From positions 1,813,891 through 1,877,890 of the forward strand of contig LNAC01000110.1 in the NCBI GenBank assembly GCA_002007465.1: 64,000 bases of DNA, given 5' to 3'. Position 1 is the first letter of the stretch; every line of letters starts with the position of its first letter. This document shows positions 52,390-64,000 of this stretch, one piece after another. A program made the position numbers and the translations under genes. Under the pieces are notes generated by a model. That model had not been told where the DNA came from, did not search any database, and saw only the letters and a program-made list of their open reading frames with translations. This stretch comes from Ailurus styani. Its lineage: Eukaryota; Chordata; Mammalia; Carnivora; Ailuridae.

Positions 52390-52586
52390 GGGCGCCTGGG
52401 TGGCTCAGTGGGTTAAAGCCTCTGCTTTCGGCTCAGGTCATGATCTCAGGGTCCTGGGATCGAGGCCCGCATTGGGCTCCATGCTCGGCGGGGAGCCTGC
52501 TTCCCCCCCTCTCTCTCTGCCTGCTCTCTCTGCCTCCTTGTGATCTCTCTCCCCCTGTGAAATAAATAAATAAAATCTTTAAAAAA
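52390..52586 (+). mobile_element. Can-SINE (young)
   Basis: Near-consensus young copy with a perfect 15-bp target-site duplication AAAAATCTCAAAGGG at 52375-52389 and 52587-52601. Confidence 0.95.
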
Positions 52587-54541
52587 AAAAATCTCAAAGG
52601 GATGCTAATGGGCCCGACCACCTTCGAGACGCTCAAAAGTGATGCGGTCTCATCTGCGCACATGGTTGTCCAGGCGCCGGGAAATGGCGTGTCCCCGGTT
52701 TCGCTCTGCCAGGGTGGTCTTCCTGGCAGCGCAGCACCGGAACGCTCAAATAACCAGCCGTTTTTAGATCGGTACAGAAAGCAGACAGATGAACCAACCC
52801 CGATGAGGCACAGCAACAGTGGGCTCCAGTTTGGGGCTGGCGAAACTGCTCTCCATCATCTCTCTGCCTGTTCATCCCTTTAGATCTTTGATAGGTGTAG
52901 CTTCTCTGGCCATCCAAATACAACATGAGTTTATTTTCAATGAAAGAGACACCGGGAATAGTGACAGGGAGTACATCTTTGAGGCACAAAACCCTGCTGG
53001 TTGTATACAGGCCAGACGTACATTAAGTGCCGGAGAAGGAACGTGCAACCTAAAAAAACATTTTAAATATAACCCTCACCTCTATTGCTGAGTCCTCTGA
53101 TAATCACCAGACAAACAGTGTGGGGACTGAGATAATGTGAGTTCTTTACCCTTCAAGGCCTTGCTGTGTGGAGGGAACTCTTCACTGGTTTCATCACTCG
53201 TGATAGGGGTGACGTCTTTCTGGTGGCTGGGAGACCTCACTGGTTCCCATCTTCATTCTTCACATCCTTCTGTGCCTTGTCATGCCCCACCAGGTCTACT
53301 CAGTTCATCCCTGGTCTTCCTCTGTTTCTCATTCCATACCCGCTGGAATGTGTCACTATGTGTGCTGTCCATTCTGCCATGTCTCTGAGTGGCATGCATC
53401 CAAATGATGGCAGCTGTCTTTTGTGAGCCTTATATAAAGTCATTCATTGTTGCCCTTTCCAAGAGGAGGGATGGTGTGAGGTCACTGGCACGGCAAAATC
53501 CAAATTATTCCTCACCCTCCTGCATGTTCTATCACTGCCCACTATTCTAGGCCTAATAAACGTGGCCAGGACCAAATCCACCATAACTTGCTTGCATGCT
53601 CTAGGCCCCCGGTCACTGGTTGTTGTGTGGAGAACAGATTCGACTTGGGCAAAAGTGGAAGCCGGGGAACCAGTTAAGAGGCTTCGAGAATAGTTCAGAG
53701 AAAATCAGATGATGGTCTGGGTAAGGTGATGGCAGTAGAGATGGTGTATAAGTTCAAGGTGGCAGAATAAACAAGACTTGTTGATGATTTTCCTATGTGT
53801 GATAAGGAATGGAAGCATGATGCCTCCCAAGTTTTGGGGATGGGGAGGTTCATAAGGGAGGAACGCTAAAGGGGAGACGAAGAGAGCTAGCACAGATAGA
53901 GTTGGTTAAATTATGTTTCAATTACCTAGTGAGAATTTGACTTCAGATCATGAATATTAAAATATATGTAATAGCCCTTTGAAAACTATGCAGTTCAGCA
54001 TTCTGAACCAAAGCACTGGTATTATTTGCTTTGGTTCCATGACATGGCCTTGATGGATGGGGCTGACTTCCACCCACTGTGGCTCATTAGTAATCAGAAG
54101 TTATCTGAGGGCGGGGGCAGTGCCTTACCTGTTGGACTCTCAGCACTAACAGTCTTACAGTAATAGGTGTTTGGTAAGTTTGTTGAACAAGTTAGGTTGC
54201 ATATTTGACTTACAGAAGAGTTGACCATCTGGAAACAAACAGCATGTTTTGAAGATACTTCAGTCTTTGAGGGGGTGTGCTGCACCCATCAAGCGCCTGA
54301 TGCCAGAGTACCAGAAACCGAATTCGCTGGGAGACATGACCACCAGGAAACTGAGTACCAGAAACCTCAATGGCAGTGAGGTCCATTTATGCCTAGGAGT
54401 AGCACAGGGAGAGTCTGATCTGAAAGTCAGTGAGAAAGTAGCATGCAGGACCAGGATTGAAGCTCAGAGGCCCAGGATGCGGGTCAAGCTATCCAGGTTC
54501 CCCTATAAGGAGGCTCCATGTCCCCAAGCTGCAAGCTACTC

Positions 54542-54584
54542 GTGTGAAAGTACATTTGTGGCCATCCCCACCTGATGGCTTCCG
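54542..54584 (+). repeat. 43-bp direct repeat, copy 1
   Basis: Starts GTGTGAAAGTACATTTG and ends CACCTGATGGCTTCCG. It matches 55353-55395 at 41 of 43 positions; the difference is TG here versus CA there. It does not match any repeat family I know. Confidence 0.9.
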
Positions 54585-55352
54585 TTGTGCTGGGCTGGCT
54601 CTCATGCGCTCACTGAAAACTGGTCAGGGCATAATTGCCATACAAATAGGTACTATTTATGAAAAAAAAAAAGTCTGCCATCTGGAAAAAGAGAAAAATG
54701 GACCCGTTTTCCACATCATCTATATTAGCTAAAAACTTCTCATCCCAACTTGGCAATATTTTATGTGTTTGCCCCTACGAAGGCCTATTGCTCACAGGCC
54801 TGCCAGTATTACACGATCAATATAAAAATTCCAGCTGTTTTGCTGACTTAGGTATTCACTGAGGGATTATTTGGGAGACAGACCTGAAAAGCAATTATGT
54901 GGAAAGTTCAATATGCTAGTTCTCCTTCAGAGGGGTTGCTGAGAGGGTTTTCTGGAAACTTCTCTGGGTTTTTGTTTCGGTTTTGGTTTTTTTTTGGCAG
55001 GTATATTTTCCTCTTGATGTCTTGTGGCATGTGGTACTCTATCTTCCAGTTCTCAGTTTTCTACTTCAGTCTGTCGCTGTGGGGCCTCTTTAGGTAACAT
55101 CCACAAATATTTTGGAGCTTGTTCTTTTGACCACAAATCTTAATAGCTTTTCAGATTGTTTTGGCATGGCCTGGGATTGGCAAGGAAGGCGTAGCGCGGG
55201 GGATCGAGGGAGACTTTTGTTTAAAAGACAGCTTTTCTCAGGTTGATATCCACGGAAATATCTGTTCATTTCCTCCTGGTGTGGATTTTAAAGTGCCCAT
55301 GAAGCTCCCTCCTCCCCACCCTGTTCTTGACCTTCCCCCTCTTCTCCCCGGT

Positions 55353-55395
55353 GTGTGAAAGTACATTTGCAGCCATCCCCACCTGATGGCTTCCG
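55353..55395 (+). repeat. 43-bp direct repeat, copy 2
   Basis: Second copy, offset 811 bases from the first and in the same orientation. There is no A-tail or target-site duplication at its edges. Confidence 0.9.
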
Positions 55396-57525
55396 TGTGT
55401 GGCCTCAGCCGTGGAATGCTGAGTGTTTGCACTGGGTTTGCTGAGAGCCAAGTCAAGAAACAAGTATGTGGGTGCGAAGCCAAGTGCCCATTTAGGGCAG
55501 CTGCTCCAGTTTCGCCCCCAATCCAAGCTGGACACCGTTCTCAAGTTGAAGAAAGCCGAGGAGTGGCTTGCAGCAGGAGCAGGAACTGTGGGCTTTACTC
55601 TCAGCTACAGTCGACTGATTATTGATTTCGATCATTTTCTAAAATAACTGGCCATGTTTCTTTGCTATGTTGATACTAGAGACAGATGTATGGTTCATTC
55701 CTCAAGAATGGTAGCAGGCAACCCTGGGTTGACCAGACGTACTAAATGGGCACAGAGAGTTATGCTGACCTAACAGTTTCTTGAGACAGAGGGAGGAGAT
55801 ATGAAAAAGGGGTAATCTTACTAAAAATAGGATGTCCAGTCATTTGGGGTAAACTAGCATTCAGGAAAGTAAACTAAATAGGTTATTCTACTATTTGTTA
55901 GAAAGAGGTTCTGAATCCACAGGCAAAAATTCCGAGGCCCCTGGCCCTTTCATTTTGGGGTATCAGTGGTGGGGAGAAGTAGCAAGCCTATTGATTAGGG
56001 GGGATATTCTCTTCTCACTCCCATCCCTGCACGTGCAAAGAAGATAGTGTTTCCCACTGATGAACATTTGGATGATTACCTTTCCCTTGTTGGTAATGAT
56101 AATGCCACAGTGAAGTTTCTCATGCATTCATTATCAGTGCTTTTACAAACACTCCTCCCTGAGGTGATTAAAGATCCTGGATCCATACCGCACTGGAGAG
56201 GAGCAAGCCACCACCAGCATGCCCTCCTGTCCCTTTCCTGTTGTTCACCACCCTTGACTCTTCATAATCCAGTAATCGACCATGAGTGATCAGGGTCCCC
56301 ACTGAAATGGCTTCATGGACAAGGCGGGTGACTTAAACATGGGGCCCTCTAGTGTGTGTGAGAACAGGGAGCAAGGGGACTCTTGGAGAACAGAGAGGCC
56401 CCAGGCCTGAAGACAGTGAAGTTCTCCACCCCACCCCAAATTTAATACCCATGACTTTCAGGCTCCAGGATGCCAGATGTAAAAGGACTTAAGCAGATCT
56501 GCACCCACAAGTCCCTTTATGCAAAGTAGTTCTTCAGCCTGGAAGGTCCGAGGTCCCACAACCTCTCCATCCTTCAGGAGCTCACCTTGACTCCTACTTT
56601 CCCTGACGGATCCAGGTTCCCTTCCCCCTTGCTGCCTCAGCGAGGTATTTCTGCCCCTGTTGGTCACACATGACAGTCCACCTTCCCCTGGAGGTACTGG
56701 AGTCACTGCAGTAGGCTGCCAAAAGGCTGCATCTTTGAGCCTCTCATTTCATCTGCCCTTAGCATTTGTTTCCATATAGTGGATTCTCAATAAATCTTTC
56801 TGTTGGGAGAAGGATAGGGGAGAAGTAAAGCCTAGCTTCAAATCACAACCACTGCAAATAGAGGTAGTGTATTGTATTACAGTCATGGCATCCACTGGAA
56901 AATTAAGCAAAAACCTTTGAATGTCCAGGATGTGAGTATTTTTCTGTCAAAAATAATTCTGTACGAGGAATCCAAAAGAATATCACTGAATTAGGCAAGT
57001 CCCTTTTTTCTCTTTGTTATGTCCAGCTGGGCTAATAAAGATTAATTTGCTTCATTTATTCATTTATTTTTTCATTTGTTTCTTCATTTATAGAAAAACA
57101 CAGGGCAGGCTTGAATTCTCAGTGTGAAATAACTGCTTGACTCCAATGAGTATGTAACCTGGGACATCCAAGCAGTTAGAACTTGAGGAGAAGCAAGGCA
57201 GGGACACAGGCACCACCCCGCAAAATAAATAGCACCTCAGTGTCAGAATGTGAGCAGCTCTCTCATTAAGAAGCACGCTGGAAAACTTCCCAAATGAGTA
57301 ACCTCATGCGAGGTAGCATGCTGGCCCAGTGGCCCTACTGATCTGTGCATTAGTGCTTTATTTAAACCATGTGCTGAGTGGCTGGCTTCTTAGCCCTACT
57401 GGACCCAGCTCGGGAAAAGGCCTCCAGACCTTGATGTAGGTGGGAAGGGAATCCGTTCTTTGCAAGTCTGCCTTTCTTCATCATTGAGCACTTTATGCTG
57501 AGATTTTATTTTCAAGTTGGGCTTG

Positions 57526-58110
57526 CTGAGGTAAAAATTGAACTAAATTCACCCTTTTTGAGTGTATCAAGATACAGAATAGTGTCATTGTCCCCAAAAT
57601 TTCTTTCATGACCTCTTGAAGTCGACTCTCTCTTCCAGCCCCAGCCCCTGGCCACCACTGGCCTGTTTTCTGACCCTACAGTCTTGCCTTTTCCAGCATG
57701 TTACATAAATGAAATCATATGGCACGAAGGCTTTTGAGTCTGGTTTCTTTCACACAGCATAATACCCTTGAGATTCATCTATGTTGTTCTGTGTGTCAGC
57801 GGCTAGTTCCTTTTTATTGCTCAGTAGGATTTCATTGTATGGATGTACTACAGTATCTCTTCACCAGCGGAAGGACCGCAGCGTTATTTCCAGATTGGGG
57901 TCATTATGAATAAAGTCGTTGTCAACATTCACATACTTTTTGTGTGTGGGGGGGGGAATATGTGTTTTCATCTATCTTACCTAAATACCTACGCGTAGGA
58001 TTGCTGAGTTGAATGACAGGTGTATGTTTAATTCTTTCAAGAAACTGCTGAATCATTTTTCAAAGCAACTGTTCTATTTTGCACTCCCATCCTAGTTGCC
58101 GAGAGAGGTC
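57526..58110 (+). mobile_element. L1 3' UTR fragment (L1M type)
   Basis: Landmarks in order: 'gcttgctgaggtaaaaattg', 'gtttctttcacacagcataa', 'gagattcatctatgttgtt', 'tttcattgtatggatgtact', 'tcattatgaataaagtc' and 'gaatgacaggtgtatgttta'. Old and diverged. A G run lies at 57946-57956. Confidence 0.85.
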
Positions 58111-59092
58111 GACGTTTAAGGTTACATGCACACCATTTTAGATCATTTCAGTAGGATTATAGATTTTACGTAGATTGAAAGTGCCCGGGAGTGTCATTTC
58201 GCTTCCTCTGCCTCAGCTGTGGGTGTACTGAGAGGGAGAGAAACGGAACAAGGATGTGGACCCCGTCTCAACAGGTTAAACTTTTTATTTATATACAGAA
58301 CTTTTTTTTTTTTCTTCCTTTAACTAAAAATGATTAAAGTGTGAGTTTGGCTGCTTGGCAAGACTCTGCCCTGATATTGAGGGGAGATTAGAATAGCTTT
58401 GCAGATAAGCTCAGAAAATCTAGTGGGCCACCAAGTCATTTCTCAGCCCTCAGGCAGTCACCGGTGTGTGGTGCTGATGGCATCAGATCATGCTGAGTCC
58501 GAGGAGCCTGAAAATGGCACATCATTTAAGCGGGATAGTTCCAAGCTTTTGACAAACTCTCAGTTGCCTCGTAACCGCTTTCTTTTACCTCCTCAGACAC
58601 TTGCTTTCCAATTCTGACCACTGGAGGCACTTTGCAAGCAAGGCTTCTTCTCATCTAGCTTTTATTTGGTTGCAACAGGGGATTCTGGATTTGGCTTCCA
58701 TACCTGGCCCTGGGGCCCAGCCCTGCTGCAGGACAGATGTGTCTGAGGGCTTTCTGGCTTTTGCTGCGGTCAGCACCTTTGTGCTCAACAGAAAGATCAG
58801 TTCAAAGGCTATTTGGGTTGGAGGCCTGGTCCCTCTGTCGCCTACTGTGAGTCATGGTGGTTGGCTTTAGAATCAGCTGGGCATGAGAAACAGGAAGGAA
58901 CAAAAGCAGTGACTCGTGGAATCTCTGATGCCCTTGGGTCGCCTTCAGAGTGTGGTAACCGTAGAGGCCCTCTGACCTGCAGATCCAGCCAGTAACCTCC
59001 AGGAACAGGTTGCTCGCAGCATTTAGGTAGGAATTCACCAAGTGTTCCTGACTAAGGAAAACTTTCAGTCAAGGGCACTCAGCTCCATGGAG

Positions 59093-59347
59093 TTGTGTGG
59101 TTTTTTTTGTTTTGTTTTGTTTTGTTTTGTTTTGTTTTTGTTGTTGTTGTTGTTTTTGTTTTTAAGATTTTATCCATTTATTTGACAGAGAGAGATCACA
59201 ACTAGGCAGACAGGCAGGCAGAGAGAAAGAGGAGGAAGCAGGCACCCTGCTGAGCAGGAAGCCTGACTTGGGCCTCCATCCCAGCATCCTGAGATCATGA
59301 CCTGAGCTGAAGACAGAGGCTTTAACCCACTGAGCCCCCCAGGCGCC
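59093..59347 (-). mobile_element. Can-SINE with expanded (TTTTG)n tail
   Basis: Minus-strand SINE flanked by CTCCATGGAG at 59083-59092 and 59348-59357. Its tail side begins with a long TTTTG/TTG array (59101-59163), so the original A-tail has turned into a microsatellite. Confidence 0.93.
59101..59163. repeat. (TTTTG)n/(TTG)n microsatellite
   Basis: Several TTTTG units followed by TTG units. It is likely length-variable. Confidence 0.9.
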
Positions 59348-60204
59348 CTCCATGGAGCTTTTGTACTTTACCCACAACAACCCTTTCACAAAAGGGGAAG
59401 GAGAGGGGAGAGTAAGTAAATGGAAAATGATTTTCTGCCTGATGTTGCTTTAGGGAAACGTCCATTCTGTGCCCACCTATGAGCCACAGAGCTACGAGCA
59501 CCCCCTCCCTTCCTGTGTGTCCTGGACTTGGCGAGGGAAGGCACTGCAGTATCCTCAGGAAGCTCTTGTGTTCCGTCAGGCTGATGTGACATTCTTCTCG
59601 TGGATTCTAGTCTGGACAGAATGGCAAAACTCAATGAAGAGGATGCCTGTGGTTTGCAGGGGAAGAGGCTTGTTTTGTTTCCAGCTACAGAGCTGACTAC
59701 AGGTGAATTTTGCAGAGCTATCAGAATGTGAGAGCAGAAGAGAAGCTGGGATGTTTGCGGGATGGGTGCAGGATGGGTGGGGGAGACCGTCACAGGTTTG
59801 GATGGTACCATATACCCTGGGGCACCCAGCAGTTTTGTGCCTCATCACTTGGTACTAACTAAACGCACAGGACGGCTTTCCCTCTTATTGTCCAGTACAT
59901 TGCTTCCATAGAGCTGCCAGCGTTTGTAGCCAGAGCAACTTGTTCAACTTTGTATATCCCACGTGGCCTGAAGAAGACCCAGTTGACAGTCCCTGAGCGT
60001 CGATTCCCAGAGGCAGCAAGTACACAGAACTATCCTTGGGGACTCTTGTTTGCTTGGCATATGGCAAGTTCACAATGCTAGACATTTTATCAGGCCATGG
60101 AATACATTTGCCAAGGAAAAGAACACAGTGATAATGAATGTAGGGAGGAGAAGACGCAGTCCTAGAAGACAGACAACATTGTGCTGCTAAATTTCATTCT
60201 TACT

Positions 60205-60418
60205 GGGCGCCTGGGTGGCTCAGTGGGTTAAAGCCTCTGCTTTCGGCTCAGGTCATGATCTCAGGGTCCTGGGATCGAGGCCCGCATCGGGCTCCCTGCT
60301 CGGCGGGGAGCCTGCTTCCCCCTCTCTCTGCCTGCTCTCTCTGCCTCCTTATGATCTCTCTCCCTCTGTGAAATAAATAAATAAAATCTTTTAAAAAAAT
60401 AAAATAAAAAAATAAAAT
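60205..60418 (+). mobile_element. Can-SINE (young)
   Basis: Near-consensus young copy with a perfect 16-bp target-site duplication AAATTTCATTCTTACT at 60189-60204 and 60419-60434. The A-tail contains AAAAT interruptions. Confidence 0.96.
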
Positions 60419-60792
60419 AAATTTCATTCTTACTAAGTTGATATTATTGCAGAAGATACCAAGGATCAGAGCCTGATAGGAAACTGTTCACGATTATCAC
60501 CGATGTGCTCTAAGTATTGTGATTAATGTATTCATACTGGTGCTATCAGTAAGCCATTTCTTTTTTCTACGTGTGTTACAATTTATTGTTTGCTAGATCA
60601 CAGTAGGACTATATACTACACAATCTCCCTCCTCAGCCAAGGGAAGGGCTCAAGATGAATGTGTGCCCCAACTCAGGAAGCGTTTGGACCATTTGTACAC
60701 TGAAATTTACACTCATACGCTGACAAGATCCATAGCATCTTGGGAGGGAGGGGGTTACTAAATTGTTTTTAAAATTGTCCTTTGTTCTTTTT

Positions 60793-60821
60793 AAGATTTT
60801 ATTTATTTAGGCAGAGAGAGA

Positions 60822-60852
<31 letters not shown>

Positions 60853-61016
60853 CATGAGCAGGGAGAGGGGCAGAGGGAGAGGGAGAGAGAGAATCCCAAG
60901 CAGACTCTGAGCCCAGAGCAGAGCCCCTTGCAGGGCCCATCCCAGGACCCCAAGATCACTACCTGAGCTGAAATCAAGAGTCAGATACCTAACCAACTGA
61001 GCAACCCAGGTGCCTC
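60793..61016 (-). mobile_element. Can-SINE, older copy
   Basis: Minus-strand diverged SINE: the tail side is AAGATTTTATTTATTTA, the middle has GT and GA repeats, and the head is the complement of AGGCACCTGGGTTGCTCAGT. No clear target-site duplication. Confidence 0.88.
60824..60852. repeat. (GT)n microsatellite
   Basis: GT array with one TTT interruption inside the SINE at 60793. Confidence 0.9.
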
Positions 61017-61366
61017 CTTCCTCTGCCTTGTGACAAAGAAGGCAGCTCAGAAATTTCCAAATGGTCTTGCTACTTGAGCTTCTAAGTCTGCATTTGAAAA
61101 TTTTCCCCTTTAGTCCTACTATTATAGGCTTTTTTCTTCTTAAGTGAATATGTTGGTGTTGTCAGTGAGGGTTAACTCCATTAAAAAAAAAGAAACTCCT
61201 ACTTCATGTCTAAGTAAACAAACTCTTCTAAGTTTTTGTGAAAATGATACATGCACCAGTTAAAAAATAAAATAGCACAGAAATGATTATACTGAAAAGC
61301 CATGGTACTCCCCCCATCCCTAACTGGAAACCACACTGAGAAGGCGCTAGATTTTAGTTAGGAGGG

Positions 61367-61407
61367 TTTTTTTCTTCTTTTTTTGTTTTGTTTTGTTTTG
61401 TTTTGTT
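61367..61407. repeat. (TTTTG)n simple repeat
   Basis: Five to six TTTTG units after a T-rich leader. Confidence 0.85.
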
Positions 61408-61469
61408 GGAGGGAGGGCAATGCTTAAAATGCCCAAGGACAAGGTTTTACTCTACTGTGTAGCACAGTT

Positions 61470-61600
61470 TTTTTTTAAGTTTATTTTGAACTAATTTTAG
61501 ACTTAGATGAAAGTTTCCCAAAAAATATACCCTCTGTATGTACACCTCATCCAGCTTCCCCTAATGTTACTATCTTAGAGAGAGTACAATTTGACTTGTA
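61470..61600 (+). repeat. L1 3' end fragment (old)
   Basis: 'gtttattttgaactaatttt', 'tgtacacctcatccagcttc' and 'cctaatgttactatctt' follow the order of an old L1 3' end. Confidence 0.6.
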
Positions 61601-61821
61601 AGAGTAAAATTCTGGGTTTCTGGCACAGTGCACAGGCCTAAGGCAGGGGACAGAGAGGAGCGTGAGCAGGGTCTGCAGGCCCTGCAGGCCTTAGGAAGAT
61701 TTGAGGGAGCTGTCCTTTGCACGTACCAGCTGCCCAGTGAGCCTGTGTGCTGCCGGGCTACTCACTCCCTCCCACCCTTCCACCTTCCCAGGGTTTTCTC
61801 CTACATGTTCTAGACTCTTCT

Positions 61822-62352
61822 CATTGTCTATCAGCCAGTGTTCTTCTCTGGAGGAATGGAACCAGAGAGATAGAGACCGAGATGATAGATACAAAATTAG
61901 ATACAGACACAGATACAGTTAGAGAGACAGAGATAGAGATAGATTTATTTTAAGCAATTGGCTTGCATGATTGTGGGGGCTGAAAAGTCCAAAATCCATA
62001 GATCAGGCAGACAGGCTAGAAATTCAGGTAAGAGATGATGTTGCAGTCTTGAGTCCTAAACCCACAGGGCAGGCCAGCAGGCGGGAAACTCAGGTAGGAT
62101 TTCTATGTTACAATATTGAGGCAGAATTCCCTCTCTGGGAAACCTTAGTTTTTGCCATGGAAGCCTTAACTGATTGGATTCACACACATACACATACCCC
62201 TCCCCTTGAATTCAGGAGGGTAATTTACTTAAAGTCCAATGAGTGTAAATATTAATCCCATCTACAAAAAACCTTTGCAGAAACATCTAGACTAGCATTT
62301 GCCCAAACAACTAGGCGTCCTACCCCTACCTACGTTGAACATAAAATTAACC
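61822..62352 (-). mobile_element. Old interspersed repeat, family unassigned
   Basis: Read on the minus strand it starts TGATGGTTAATTTTATG and ends CTCCAGAGAAGAACACTGG. Internal landmarks include 'cttgcatgattgtgggggct', 'ggcagaattccctctctg' and 'ggagggtaatttac' (given as seen on the plus strand). It matches a widespread old mammalian element whose name I cannot give with confidence. A GATAGA-rich tract lies at 61858-61946. Confidence 0.55.
61858..61946. repeat. Impure (GATAGA)n tract
   Basis: GATA/GACA/GAGA units with interruptions, within the repeat at 61822. Confidence 0.75.
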
Positions 62353-63123
62353 ATCATCTGCTCTGCTCTTTGCCAGCCTCTCCTTGACCTCCAAAAATTT
62401 GTTGCAATCTTTCTTCTTTCCCTGATGCTCCTATCCCAGTTGTGTCCCTGTTCCCTCCCTCCCCTTCTGTTATCATTTACTAGAGTCTAAGCACACGTGT
62501 GCTTATATGTATCCTACCCTGTTCTGTCTGTGGAAACAAAAGTTTATTTGTAAAGAGAACCTGATTACTCTTACTCATGCAAGCACTGAAATACTGGCAT
62601 GTCAGCAGAGGTCAACAATCCTTTGGAGATTAAAAACAAAACAAAAAAAAGCACCACATGATTCAGGTCAAATTTATTGGCTTTACATATTGCTCAAGAC
62701 AGATTTACCAATATTGATTCTTAGGTGTCTACTGCAATGTACTTATTTTAGAATTTTTCCAATACTCTTTATTTAAAAGGACCTATCTAAATGAAATTGT
62801 TTATTTTTCTGTTTGGATATAGATCCATCCAACGTTGAATATTTGAAATATCTTTATGAGTTCTCAGCTTTCCAACTGACCCTGTATTTTAATTTTCAAA
62901 ACCACAAAGCTCTTTGAAGGGCTTATTCGCCTCTGAAATTCACAACACCTAGAATGGGACTTTGTCTAAAGTGGGTGCTCAAAAAATTTTTTTAGGTATG
63001 CTTAAGTTTTCAAAAAATCAGTTAGCTTTACATAATAATGGTACGATTTAATATGACTCTAGAGATTTCAAATGCTTTAGTTTCTGGTATTGCCTTCACC
63101 CCTCACATTTGATACTATGGGTC

Positions 63124-63141
63124 AGGTAGGTAGGTAGGTAG
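63124..63141. repeat. (GTAG)n microsatellite
   Basis: Four tandem GTAG units. Confidence 0.85.
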
Positions 63142-63564
63142 CAGGCACTTTTAAGTCTCATTTTATAGGGAAGATCCTTGGGCTTTGTCTGAAATGGTAA
63201 ATATTTGCCAAGACCATGTGCCTTACTTACAGTTTCTAACTCAGCCTGATTGCAGTTCTTCTGACTCCTAATTCTGTGCTCCCTATTTTGCATATATCAT
63301 AGTATGCTGTACATATCCTTGTGGAATGTTACACAATGAGCATATTTCTATAAATCTTACTACTGTTAGACATGCTTGTAGGGGACTCACATTCGGGGCA
63401 TGTTCCGCTAGGTCTCTAAATGATCCCTTTCTTTGTAAGAAGGTAAGTTTCCCTCAACAGTCAGTCTACTTTGCTGTTTCCTTGTGTCCTCTGTTATCCA
63501 TGGACCAAAGAGTCACCCACGAAAAATGCTCTCAAGGTCAGACTCTCTCCCAGCAAAGCTGTGT

Positions 63565-63772
63565 TTAAGAATCTAACACCACTGATAAGTATGACACAAG
63601 GATACAATGTACAGCATAGGGAATATAATTAATACTATTGTAACAACTTAGAATAATGACAGATGGTAGATAGAGGTGATCATTTCCTAATGTATGTAAA
63701 CATTAAATCACTACGTTGTACACCTGAAACTAATATAATACTATATGTCAACTACACGTCTGTTAAAAAAAA
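63565..63772 (+). mobile_element. L1 3' end fragment (L1MA/L1MB-like)
   Basis: 'gatacaatgtacagcatagg', 'ggtgatcatttcctaatgta', 'acgttgtacacctgaaacta' and 'actatatgtcaactacacgt' lead into an A-rich tail, the classical end of mammalian L1. Confidence 0.85.
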
Positions 63773-63797
63773 GAAAAAGGAAGAAGAAGAAGAATCA

Positions 63798-64000
63798 AGG
63801 GCACCCGGATGGTTCAGTCATTTGAGCGTCAGACTCTTGATTTCAGCTCAGATCGTGATCTCAGGGTCATGGGGTTGAGCCCTGAGTTGGACTCCTCATT
63901 CAGCAGGGAGTCCGCTTGGGGTGCTCTCTCTCCCTCTGCCCCAACCCCCTGCTTGTGCTCTCTCTTACTCTCTCTAAAATAAATAAATAAAATCTTAGAA
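63798..64000 (+). mobile_element. Can-SINE, older copy, reaching the window edge
   Basis: Starts GGGCACCCGGATGGTTCAGT and includes GCGTCAGACTCTTGATTTCA, the tRNA-Lys-like anticodon region. Tail AAATAAATAAATAAAATCTTAG at the window end. It sits directly after the A-rich tail and (GAA)n of the preceding L1, a preferred landing site. Confidence 0.9.

Larger units (their letters stand above)
52602..57525 (+). other. Presumed intron, no gene recognised
   Basis: Contains the 43-bp direct repeat pair listed separately and a T-rich stretch of imperfect TCATTTAT units at about 57050-57092. The 87-codon to 108-codon open frames here have no recognised homology. Confidence 0.4.

Noticed and set aside
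54330..54350. ATGACCACCAGG as a possible MARCHF3 start (MTT...)
   Set aside because: After MTT the reading is RKLSTRN, not the known SRCSH, and no splice acceptor or RING-CH sequence follows.
61628..61953. Overlapping open frames of 61-73 codons
   Set aside because: They run into the impure GATAGA tract and an old interspersed repeat.

Overview
The window reads as nuclear DNA of a caniform carnivore, most likely a mustelid. The main evidence is at least fourteen Can-SINE (tRNA-Lys-derived SINEC) copies. The youngest share a tail with the GTGAAATAAATAAATAAAATC form that I associate with mustelids, and there is a carnivore-type L1 3' end. Protein-coding content is sparse, introns are large, and the rest is interspersed repeats of different ages. 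The species assignment is inference.

1-7580: the 3' part of C5orf63 on the + strand. It encodes a small glutaredoxin-like (thioredoxin-fold) protein. Three coding exons (2061-2174, 5735-5791, 6948-7139) join in phase to give 120 residues with a CPLC active-site motif, followed by a 3' UTR with two AATAAA signals. The promoter and non-coding first exon must lie to the left of the window. A Tigger/pogo DNA-transposon remnant sits in the intron between the first two coding exons, and the next part of that intron carries a young SINE with an assembly gap inside it.

7581-28505: an intergenic stretch with no gene I can support. It holds two old LTR-like repeats, a very short young L1 insertion, several MIR, L2 and MER5A fragments, and an L1 3' end struck twice by SINEs. 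Part of that SINE/L1 junction reappears 2.36 kb downstream as a duplicate.

28506-30310: a strong, TATA-less CpG island with CCAAT and GC boxes and a near-consensus + strand splice donor at 29887/29888. Its position downstream of C5orf63 and on the same strand suggests the promoter and non-coding exon 1 of MARCHF3 (a membrane RING-CH ubiquitin ligase). That identity comes from remembered synteny; MEGF10 is the alternative neighbour.

30311-64000: no coding exon recognised; probably a long first intron. It contains most of the young SINE copies, several microsatellites, L1, L2 and MIR fragments, a 5S rRNA fragment flanked by an 18-bp target-site duplication (a tailless retropseudogene), and an unexplained 43-bp direct repeat 811 bp apart.

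I did not find a novel multi-gene system. The most unusual items are the 5S tailless retropseudogene, the duplicated SINE/L1 junction, the triple target-site repeat and the 43-bp repeat.
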